Source: Planctomycetota bacterium
Lineage (GTDB): Bacteria > Planctomycetota > UBA1135 > JADKAF01
Assembly (NCBI GenBank): GCA_016719295.1
Contig: JADKAF010000001.1
Location: forward strand, 6,997,273 to 7,061,272
Length of the DNA: 64,000 bases
Direction: 5' to 3'
Shown: positions 51,568 through 58,999 of the stretch, one piece after another
Layout of the letters: each line of letters opens with the position of its first letter
How positions within the stretch are numbered: the stretch's first letter is position 1
The notes under the pieces: generated by a model
The model's database searches: none
The model's input: the letters and a program-made list of their open reading frames with translations, nothing else
Told to the model about the DNA's origin: nothing
Made by a program: the position numbers and the translations under genes

Positions 51568-53343
51568 TCAGCCGCGGCGCGCGACGTGCAGCACGAGGCC
51601 GAGCGGACCCGCGGGATCCAGATCGCCCGAGCTGGCGCTCTCGCCGCGCGCGAGTACGTAGGTCTCTTGGAGGTGGCGACGCACGCCCGCGCCGAGGTCG
51701 AGCTCGGCGCCTTTCATCGACGGGATGCTGATCCGCTGTGTCGCCGCGCTCATCCAGTTGAGCAGGAGCTCGAGCTCCAAGACGACGCGCTCGCCGAGCG
51801 GCGTCGTGCGCAGGCGACCCAGCATGCCGTGGCCCAGGCCCTCGACGACGGGGTCATAGATCGCGACGCTATGCAGGACTTCGAGGTCGTAGTCGACGAT
51901 CCCGAGCTCGTCCGCGCCCATCGAGAAGTAGGCGTCGCTCTCTTGGCGCAACGCGAGTGAAAGCTCCGCGAGCGAGCGCGCGCCCGAGCGGTCGCGGAGC
52001 TCGAGGTGCAGCTCGCAGGTGGACGACGCGAGCGCTTCCTGCTCGTCGAGCCAACGCAAGCCGCGCTCGACGGGCGCCGGCTCGCCGATCAAGAAGAGCA
52101 GGGCGCCGTGGCACGCGAGCTCGAGCTCGCCTGCGCCGCAGCTCTCGACCAGATCCTCGAGCAGGGAACCGACCTCGAGGTCAGGCTCGCCCACGAGGCG
52201 CGAGCAGATTTCCAAACCGTGCCTGGAGTTGTTCGACAGCAGGCCCTCGCGCAGCGGGCCGCTGCGCACGAAGCGCCTCGCGATCAGGGCCGAGAGGTCG
52301 CGCAGCGCGAGGACTCCCTGCGAAGTCTCGAAGCGCGCGCTCGTGCGCGATGCGCCGCGCCCGCGCACGCGCAGCACCTGTCCGATCGCGCCCTGCGGCC
52401 CGCGCGCCTGCTGTACGCAGAGGAGCTCGCGGCCCGCGGGAAGCACGATCGAGAGCGCGAGGGTCGCGAAGCCGAGCGCCGGTTGGCGCGCCGGCATCGC
52501 GAAGAGATCGCGCTGGAGCACGCTGCGTTCGGAGAAGAACTCGCGATAGCTATGGAGCTCGCGCTCTCCGCTCGCGCCGAGCTCTTCGTGGCGCTCGCAG
52601 AGCAGGTGCAGTCCCAGGCCGTCGCGCCGCGCGTCGACGCGGAGATGCACCGCGGTGCCCAAGCTCACCACGGAGCACCAGGGATCGGCCAGAACTCCGG
52701 ATTGCGCCATCTCGACATCGAGATCGCGCACGAAGCTCTGCTCACGCAGGCCACCCGCGGACGCGAAGCGCGCGGCGCGCGCGTGCAGCGTCCAGCGCTG
52801 CGGAGCGCCGAGCAGCTCCTGCGCCTCCGCCTCGGCCAGCAGGCGCTCGACCGCCGCGCTCTCGAGCACGGCGCCGGGCAGGGCGAGGTGAACATCGGTG
52901 GCGCGCAGAGGATAGAGCTCGACGTCGACGAGCTGCTCCGCGAGCAAGGCCTCGCTGAGGTAGCCGATCAATCGACCGAGCTCGTCGAGAGCGGCGCGAT
53001 TCCCTCGCGCGATCACGCGCCCCTCAGCGTCGAGGCGCAGCTCTGCTCCCGATACGTTCCAAGGCCCTTCCGGCAGCACGCGCTCGGCGAGCTCTTGGAA
53101 CTCCTCGACGGTGAAGCCAGGGAGCCGCTCGCGCTCCACCTCGTAGTCCTCGCCCCCGAGTCGCGGATAGGGCACGAGTTTCAGCTCGATCGGGTTCACG
53201 GGTGCGCGCAAGCAGGGCAGGGAGAAGCGGCGCGTCTCATACGCGGACTCGAGCTCTTGCGCGTGGAGATGCGGGACGAGCGAGGCGCAGAGGACGAACG
53301 GCAGAACGAACGCGCCCGCGCGGCGGCAGTGGGATCGGAGCAA
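51568..53343 (-). CDS. Large secreted protein of unknown function
   Basis: 591 residues with a signal peptide (RAGAFVLPFVLCASLVPHLHA, cut before QELESAYE). The body alternates beta-rich and helical segments with duplicated patterns, for example LGLHLLCERHEELGASG and LELACHGALLFLIGEPA. The early YEVERERLPGFTVEEFQELAE, then LDAEGRVIARGNRAALDELG, recalls secretin N-domain-like modules, and the C-terminal third resembles a beta-barrel-like end (LELLLNWMSAATQRISIP). No secretin signature is clear, so the assignment is left open. The start codon is TTG 53343, supported by GAGGAGG five bases upstream. Confidence 0.55.
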   Translation of the reverse strand: MLRSHCRRAGAFVLPFVLCASLVPHLHAQELESAYETRRFSLPCLRAPVNPIELKLVPYPRLGGEDYEVERERLPGFTVEEFQELAERVLPEGPWNVSGAELRLDAEGRVIARGNRAALDELGRLIGYLSEALLAEQLVDVELYPLRATDVHLALPGAVLESAAVERLLAEAEAQELLGAPQRWTLHARAARFASAGGLREQSFVRDLDVEMAQSGVLADPWCSVVSLGTAVHLRVDARRDGLGLHLLCERHEELGASGERELHSYREFFSERSVLQRDLFAMPARQPALGFATLALSIVLPAGRELLCVQQARGPQGAIGQVLRVRGRGASRTSARFETSQGVLALRDLSALIARRFVRSGPLREGLLSNNSRHGLEICSRLVGEPDLEVGSLLEDLVESCGAGELELACHGALLFLIGEPAPVERGLRWLDEQEALASSTCELHLELRDRSGARSLAELSLALRQESDAYFSMGADELGIVDYDLEVLHSVAIYDPVVEGLGHGMLGRLRTTPLGERVVLELELLLNWMSAATQRISIPSMKGAELDLGAGVRRHLQETYVLARGESASSGDLDPAGPLGLVLHVARRG

Positions 53344-53348
53344 CGCGG

Positions 53349-53355
53349 CCTCCTC
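53349..53355 (-). promoter_or_regulatory. Ribosome-binding site fixing a TTG start
   Basis: GAGGAGG on the minus strand, five bases before TTG 53343. The signal peptide begins right after this codon and no ATG or GTG is better placed. Confidence 0.6.
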
Positions 53356-53468
53356 GGGTCAGGCGCAGCGCGATGATGCGGCGAGACGCCCGCCGAGAGA
53401 ACGCGCCGTCCCGGAGAATCCTCCTCGGGCTATCCCAATCCGGCCTGAGTGCCCTAGATTTCGCGGCC

Positions 53469-53849
53469 ATGTCCCGCTTCGCCGCCTTCCTCGGCATCTT
53501 GCTGCACGTCCTCGGAGCGCTCGTCGCGCCGGGGCTGCACCTGCATGCGCATGCAGCGGAAGGCGCGGCGAACGCCTCAGCCGAGGCGCACGCGTGCTGC
53601 GCGCACGCGCACGAGGCGCCCGCGCCCTCGCGCTCGGAGGAGCCCGCGCTCGGGGCGCCCGGCCACGACGAATCGGACTGCGCGCTCTGCGAGATGGCGC
53701 AGTGGGTGGGGGACGGGGTGGAGCGCGCGATCGCGCTGCCGACCTGGGCCGAGACCGGCCGTCCCCTGGAAGCGCCGCGCAGCGCTCGCGAGGAGCGCGC
53801 CGTCGATGGCGGTGGGTGGACCCGAGGACCTCCGGAGCGAACGAGCTAG
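53469..53849 (+). CDS. Small secreted His/Cys-rich protein, DUF2946-like
   Basis: 126 residues. A hydrophobic signal segment (FAAFLGILLHVLGALVAPG) is followed by HLHAHAAE, ACCAHAHEA and a C-x2-C pair in SDCALCEMAQWVG. DUF2946 proteins have a similar His-cluster and C-x2-C organisation and often stand beside metal transport genes. Metal binding in the periplasm is likely but not shown. The gene precedes the ECF sigma factor by 59 bases in the same direction, and the ZIP-permease fusion follows. Confidence 0.6.
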   Translation: MSRFAAFLGILLHVLGALVAPGLHLHAHAAEGAANASAEAHACCAHAHEAPAPSRSEEPALGAPGHDESDCALCEMAQWVGDGVERAIALPTWAETGRPLEAPRSAREERAVDGGGWTRGPPERTS

Positions 53850-53908
53850 CTCTCTGTTCGCTCCTGCTCCGCGTTCCCGCGGGGCGTCTTCGTTCCCAGA
53901 TCGCGTCC

Positions 53909-54439
53909 ATGCTCCTCTCGCCCGCCCTTGCGGCGGAGAGTGGGTCGGCGCGCGCGCAGCGCTTCGAGCTCTGCGTCCGCCCCCATCTCGCCGCTTCGCA
54001 CCAGCTTGCTCGTCGCATCCTGAAGTGCCCCGACCGCGCCGCCGACGCGGTGCAGGAGGCGCTGCTCGCGCTCTGGTCGCTCGGCGAAGAGCCGCCGGTG
54101 CTGCGCGCCTGGCTCTTGCGCGCCGTGCGCCATCGCGCGCTGCACCTCCGCCGCTCGGCGCGCCGCGCGAACGAGCGCGAGCAGCGCGCGGCGCGGCGCG
54201 AGCACGATCTCCGCGGCCCCTTGCACTGCGCGCTCTGCCGCGAGCACGCCGAGGCGATCGAGGCGGCGCTCCGCGAGCTGCCCGACGAGCTGCGCGAGCT
54301 GCTGCAGCTCCGCGCCGAGGGCGAGCTCGACTACGTCGCCCTCGCCGCGCGCGCTGGTCTGCCCATCGGCACCGTCCGCTCGCGCCTCTCTCGCGTCCGC
54401 GCCGCGCTGCGCGCCCAGCTCGTGGGCTCGGCCGACTGA
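53909..54439 (+). CDS. RNA polymerase sigma factor, ECF type
   Basis: 176 residues with sigma region 2 (RILKCPDRAADAVQEALLALWSL; RAWLLRAVRHRALHLRR) and region 4 (LPDELRELLQLRAEGELDYVALAARAGLPIGTVRSRLSRVR, with the helix-turn-helix near residue 145). Region 1 and 3 are absent, as in ECF sigma factors. It has an extra Cys pair (HCALCREH) between the regions, which could bind metal. No anti-sigma factor is next to it. Expression of the metal-related neighbours by this sigma factor is possible; no promoter motif could be confirmed by eye. Confidence 0.85.
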   Translation: MLLSPALAAESGSARAQRFELCVRPHLAASHQLARRILKCPDRAADAVQEALLALWSLGEEPPVLRAWLLRAVRHRALHLRRSARRANEREQRAARREHDLRGPLHCALCREHAEAIEAALRELPDELRELLQLRAEGELDYVALAARAGLPIGTVRSRLSRVRAALRAQLVGSAD

Positions 54440-54825
54440 AGTCGCACCGCGCGGACCGTTCCGCCAGCCGTTCTCCGAGCGCCGCGTTCCCGCCGCGCCT
54501 AGCGGGAGGCGGGGTTTCGCAGGCGCCCCCGGAGGCGCCGTTCGGACCGCGGCACCTGCTCTCCTCGGGACTCCGCGAGTTTTTCGAAGCCCCTCGGGAA
54601 CTCCCGGCGCACGGCGGCACCTGGGTTGTGGGGAACGCGAAGCTCGCGCCTTCTCGCGAAGGTCGAGCTGCTGCTTCTCTCTGGCTCTGGGAACGCCAGC
54701 TCTCGCCGTCGGCGCGGCCGGATGCCGCGCCGGCGGCGGGACTTCTCCTCCCATTCTCCCTGCGCGCTTGAGCCGGGAAGAACGCCGCACGACCATGGCG
54801 GCTCCGCACCCGCTGTAAGCCCCCC
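54440..54825. other. Intergenic stretch before the ZIP-permease fusion
   Basis: 386 bases without a supported gene. It has a small inverted repeat (GGCGCC, six bases, 54522-54527 and 54534-54539). The last 60 bases contain a segment that faintly resembles the 5' half of a cobalamin riboswitch (GGGAAG at 54775, CCGCACCCGCTGTAA at 54804), but the B12 box is not found. It should include the promoter of the fusion gene. Confidence 0.45.
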
Positions 54826-56856
54826 GTGCTCGCGCTCCTCCTCTCGCTCATCGTCCTGCCGCTCGGCCCGCTGCTCTATGGAGCCGCGCGGCGCTCGGGC
54901 GCGAGCATCGCGTTCCTGGACGGCTTCCTGCTCGTCTCGCTCGGCGGGGTGATCCTCCTGCACGTGCTGCCGGAGACCGTCGCGATCGCCGGCGGCTGGA
55001 CCGCGCTGCTCTTCCTCGCCGGGGTCTTCCTGCCGATCGCGGTAGAGCGCTCGACGCGCGGGCTTGCCTCGCGCGCCTACGCGATCGCCATGGGCCTCGC
55101 CATCGCGGGCTTGATCGTCCACTCGCTCTTCGACGGGGTCGCCTTCTCGCTCGGCGGCGAAGGCGATGTCCACGGGCACGCGACTCACGATCACGACCAT
55201 GCGCACGATCACGATCACGCGCACGGCGAAGAATCGTCGATGATCCACTCGCACGCGCTGCCGCTCGCCGTCGTGCTGCATCGCATCCCCGAGTCGATCG
55301 CGATCTGGTGGCTGCTGCGCCCGCGCCACGGCGCGCTCGCCGCGCTCGCCGCGATGGCGCTGCTCGCGCTGGGCTCGATCACTGGCTTCGCACTCGCGGA
55401 GCAGTTCGGGCGCTTGCTCGAGAGCGCCACGCTGGCCTCCGTTCAGATCTTCGCCGCGGGACTGCTGCTGCACGTGATCTCGCATCGCAACCCCGAGGCG
55501 CTGCAGCCGATCGATCGACGGAGGAAGAACCTGTGGTCCGGCGCGGGCGCGCTCGCGGCCTTGGTGCTGGTCGCGGGTGCGGTGCCCGCGGACATGGCGA
55601 CGCCGATCGGTCGCGAGTTCTTGAAGCTCGCGCTCGAGAGCGCGCCGGCGCTCCTGATCGGCTATCTCGCCGCGGGCCTGCTGCACGTCTTCCTCTCCAG
55701 CGCGTCCGTGCGTTGGCTCGGCCGCGGTGGGGCGCTGCAGCAAGCCGCGCGCGGCATGGCCTTCGGCCTGCCTCTGCCGGTCTGCTCGTGCGGCGTGCTG
55801 CCGGTGTATCGCTCGCTCGTGATGCGCGGCGTGCCGCCCGCCGCGGCGATGGCCTTCCTCGTCGCGACGCCGGAGCTCGGCATCGACGCGCTGCTGCTCT
55901 CGTTCCCTCTGCTCGGGATGGAGCTCACCCTGGCGCGCCTCGCGAGTGCCGTGCTGCTCGCGTTGCTCGTGGGCACGCTCGTCGGCGCGCGAGTGCGCGC
56001 GAGCGCACCGAGCGAACCCGCCGAAGAGCCGTGCTGCGACGCGCGCGAGAGCTTCGGCGAGCGCCTGCGCCGCGCGTGGCGCGTCGGCGCCTTCGAGCTC
56101 GTCGATCGCACCGGAGCGTGGATCCTCTTCGGCCTCGGCGTCGCGGCAATGATCGGCCCGCTCGCGTCGAGCGGGCTCGGCGTGGGCCTTCCGATGCCGC
56201 TCGAGGTCGCGCTCTTCGCGCTGCTCGGCATGCCGACCTACGTTTGCGCGACGGGGGCGACGCCGCTCGTCGCGATGCTGATCTGGAAAGGCGTCTCGCC
56301 CGGAGCGGCACTCGCGTTCCTGCTCACCGGGCCGGCGACGAACGTCACGACTTACGGGCTGCTCTCCCGCCTCCACGGTCGGCGCGTGGCGCTCGCGTTC
56401 GGCGCGGTGATGGCCGCGGGCTCGATCGCGCTCGGCATCTCGGCCAACGCGTTGCTCGCGCCGGGAGGGCTCGAGTTCTCCGGTCCTCATGAGCATGGCG
56501 CGGAGCTTTGGCGCTATGTGCCGCTCGCGGTCCTCTTCGCGCTCTTCGCCGCATCGATGTTCCGCTTGGGGCCGCGGCACTTCTTCGGGCAGTTCCTGGC
56601 GCCCGACCTGCACGACGACGACGACGCTTGCATGCCGCGCGAGGCGCACCATGGGCATGCGCACGATCACGATCACGATCACGATCACGTGCACGATTCC
56701 GGCCACCACCACGACCACGCTCGCGATCACGACCACGCACACGCACACGAGCAGGCGCACGGTTCGCGCGAGCGGAGCGCGAGCGAGGCTCGGGCGGCGC
56801 TACGCCAGGCTCCGCCTGCCACGGGCTGCTGCGGCGCCAGCGCCGGCGACGAATAG
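54826..56856 (+). CDS. ZIP-type metal transporter fused to ArsP/UPF0718-type permease, His-rich
   Basis: 676 residues and at least 15 hydrophobic segments. Residues 1-235 are ZIP-like: an early loop GVILLHVLPETVAIAGG, a His-rich cytosolic loop (HGHATHDHDHAHDHDHAH, about 115-132), then HALPLAVVLHRIPESIAIWWLL, where the H-x3-E-type metal ligands of ZIP proteins lie. Residues about 265-600 form a second transporter of the permease family that includes ArsP, with GLPLPVCSCGVLPVYRSL and ATPELGIDAL, then a second repeat (GMPTYVCATGATPLVAML). The C-terminus is a long His/Asp tail and ends in GCCGASAGDE. Fusion of the two families is unusual. Metal or metalloid export or import is inferred. Confidence 0.8.
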   Translation: MLALLLSLIVLPLGPLLYGAARRSGASIAFLDGFLLVSLGGVILLHVLPETVAIAGGWTALLFLAGVFLPIAVERSTRGLASRAYAIAMGLAIAGLIVHSLFDGVAFSLGGEGDVHGHATHDHDHAHDHDHAHGEESSMIHSHALPLAVVLHRIPESIAIWWLLRPRHGALAALAAMALLALGSITGFALAEQFGRLLESATLASVQIFAAGLLLHVISHRNPEALQPIDRRRKNLWSGAGALAALVLVAGAVPADMATPIGREFLKLALESAPALLIGYLAAGLLHVFLSSASVRWLGRGGALQQAARGMAFGLPLPVCSCGVLPVYRSLVMRGVPPAAAMAFLVATPELGIDALLLSFPLLGMELTLARLASAVLLALLVGTLVGARVRASAPSEPAEEPCCDARESFGERLRRAWRVGAFELVDRTGAWILFGLGVAAMIGPLASSGLGVGLPMPLEVALFALLGMPTYVCATGATPLVAMLIWKGVSPGAALAFLLTGPATNVTTYGLLSRLHGRRVALAFGAVMAAGSIALGISANALLAPGGLEFSGPHEHGAELWRYVPLAVLFALFAASMFRLGPRHFFGQFLAPDLHDDDDACMPREAHHGHAHDHDHDHDHVHDSGHHHDHARDHDHAHAHEQAHGSRERSASEARAALRQAPPATGCCGASAGDE

Positions 56857-56885
56857 CGCACCGGACGCGCCGTAGGGTGCCGCGC

Positions 56886-58904
56886 ATGGACGACGACTGG
56901 CTCTACCGCGACACCTGGCTCGGCTTCGGCCTGCGTCGAGGATCCGTCGAGTGGCATGACGTCGACCCAGAGCAGGGACATCGCGCGCTCGGCGAGGGGC
57001 TCACGCTCTTCGGTCTGGAGATGCCGGTGTCCTTTCGAGCGCGCGTCCGACGACGCGCCGGCGCCACCCTCGACAGTTGGATCGCCGGGTTGTGGCGCGA
57101 GCACCACGCGACTCACGAGCACAGGGCCGGCCCGCGCGAGCGCTCGAGCGCGGAGGTCGAGCGTCAGCGCGTGCGCTTCCGGAGCAAGCCACACGTGCTC
57201 CCGCCGCGAGTGGCGGACTTCCTCGTCGTGCGCCGCGGCGAGTGGTTCTACGAGCTCTGCGCCGCGGGCGAGCTGCCGCGCGAGGGCGAGTGGCGCGAAG
57301 AGATGCTGCGAGCGCTCGACGCGGCGCAAGCATCGTTCGTGCTCGACCTGCAGTGCACGCCGCGCCTGCGTCTGCCGCCGCGTCTGCCGCTGGATCTCGA
57401 GGAGCACGCGTGGCGCGACGCCGAGCGCTACGTGCATCTCGGGCTCGCGCTCGAGCTGCGAACTCCGGTCCATTGGTGCGCCGTCGCGTCCCTCAGCGCT
57501 GATCCTCAGCGTCGCGTTCTGCGCTTCGTGTCCGCGGAGCCAGGTCTGGATTCCTCGCTGGAGTTCGAGCTCGATCCCCTGGAGCCGGAGGATCTCGCCG
57601 CGTGGAGCGCGCATCTCCGCGCGTCCTGGGGCGATCCCGATCGCGAGCTGAGTGCGAACCTCGGCGAGGCTTGCGTCGGTGCCTGGCGTTCCTTCAGCGA
57701 GCGCGCGGAAGCGGATCTGGTCGATCTGCTGCACGCCGCCTTCCACGTTGGGCGTGCGGCCGTCTCGGTTCGCATGGAGCTCGGGGCCCCGGATGAGCTG
57801 CGCCACGCGGAAGCGGCGCTCGCTCGCTTCGCCGCGGCGCTGCGCTCCTTGGACGAGCCGGCGCTGGAGGCCGCGCGCGCCGAGCACGCCGCGCTGTGCT
57901 GCGACGCGGCGGGTTGGGATCCCGGCGAAGCGGAAGGCGAGGATTGGGATCTGCGCTCCGGCCGCTTCCGCGACGAACTCGTGGGTTTCGAGCTCGCGGC
58001 CGCCGAGCTGAGCGGTGCTTGGAGCTGGCGTGTCGCCGATCTGGGGGAGAACTGGAGGTACATCCTCTCGGGGGCAGACCTTGCGCGGGGCTTCCGCGTC
58101 ACGTTGCGCGCGGTTCCGCTCGAGCACTCGCTCGAAGCCCATCACGCGAATCGCGTCGACTCGCAGACGATCGACGCACCTCCTCCCCGACGCGCGGCGC
58201 TCAGCGAGCGACGCTTGCTCTCGTCGATGCTCGTCAGCGAAGCGCGCGGGATCGCCCCGGGAGCGCTCACGCGCACCTGGCTCGAGACGCTTGCCGTGAG
58301 TCCGGAGGTCGTGATCGAGCTCGAGCTCGAAGGGCCGGCGCGCCGAGCGCAGGATTTGGGAGTCGTGCGCGAAGCGCTGCTCGCCGGCTTGCGCTTCGAC
58401 CTCGAGGAGCTGCCCCGCGTGCGCGAGACGGAGAGAGGCTGGGAGCTCCCGCGCTGGGGGCTCGCGTTCGAGCTCGAGGACGAAGCGTGGGTGCCGGAGA
58501 GGAACGCGGACCAACCGGGCGCTTTGGAAAACACGTGGTTCTTCGCTCGCGAGAGGGAGAGCTTCGGCCTCACGATCCAGGCGCAACCGTTCCTCGCCGT
58601 CGGAGAGCGCGAGGCCTGCGATCAGAAGGTGTGCGAGTTGGTTGCGTGGGGCGACGAGATGGAGATGCTCGAGGAGCGCGCGCTCCCCGAGGTCGTCGTG
58701 CTGGGGCTGCTCGTGCGCGGCACGAGCTGGCGCTACCGGATCCCGTCGGAGGACGGCGGCGAGCCCGCGCACGGAGTCCAGAGCCTCTGGACGCTCTGGC
58801 TCGGCCGCAAGCATGTGTGGCTGAGGCACTTCCAGCCGGGACTGTGGAGCTTCGGTGATCCCGCGGAGAGCGCGCCCCTCCTCGGCGGGTTGCGCGGTCT
58901 CTGA
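56886..58904 (+). CDS. Hypothetical cytosolic protein, 672 residues
   Basis: No signal peptide or membrane helix is seen. The sequence is rich in Glu, Arg, Leu and Trp. It has internal repetition at the level of predicted beta-rich domains: FRARVRRRAGATLDSWIAGLWRE, LDLQCTPRLRLPPRLPLDLEE and ENWRYILSGADLARGFRVTL. The gene starts 29 bases after the ZIP-permease gene, so co-transcription is likely and a related function possible. No known family is recognised. Confidence 0.6.
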   Translation: MDDDWLYRDTWLGFGLRRGSVEWHDVDPEQGHRALGEGLTLFGLEMPVSFRARVRRRAGATLDSWIAGLWREHHATHEHRAGPRERSSAEVERQRVRFRSKPHVLPPRVADFLVVRRGEWFYELCAAGELPREGEWREEMLRALDAAQASFVLDLQCTPRLRLPPRLPLDLEEHAWRDAERYVHLGLALELRTPVHWCAVASLSADPQRRVLRFVSAEPGLDSSLEFELDPLEPEDLAAWSAHLRASWGDPDRELSANLGEACVGAWRSFSERAEADLVDLLHAAFHVGRAAVSVRMELGAPDELRHAEAALARFAAALRSLDEPALEAARAEHAALCCDAAGWDPGEAEGEDWDLRSGRFRDELVGFELAAAELSGAWSWRVADLGENWRYILSGADLARGFRVTLRAVPLEHSLEAHHANRVDSQTIDAPPPRRAALSERRLLSSMLVSEARGIAPGALTRTWLETLAVSPEVVIELELEGPARRAQDLGVVREALLAGLRFDLEELPRVRETERGWELPRWGLAFELEDEAWVPERNADQPGALENTWFFARERESFGLTIQAQPFLAVGEREACDQKVCELVAWGDEMEMLEERALPEVVVLGLLVRGTSWRYRIPSEDGGEPAHGVQSLWTLWLGRKHVWLRHFQPGLWSFGDPAESAPLLGGLRGL

Positions 58905-58999
58905 GCCGCGCCGAGGGAACCTGGCCAGCCTCCGCGGAGGAAGGTAGAACTCTCGCCCTTTCTCCCCCCTGGAATCCCTCTCCGTCCTAGGTTCCGCCC

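Noticed and set aside
53237..53497. Antisense frame across the start of the secreted protein and the His-rich peptide
   Set aside because: It covers the ribosome-binding site and the signal peptide of two better-supported genes and is only Arg/Pro-rich shadow.
54760..54825. Cobalamin-riboswitch-like sequence before the ZIP-permease fusion
   Set aside because: GGGAAG and CCGCACCCGCTGTAA resemble conserved boxes, but the later B12 box and stems are missing and the coding region begins at once. An Infernal search with RF00174 would decide; a significant hit would change this view and suggest cobalt as the substrate.
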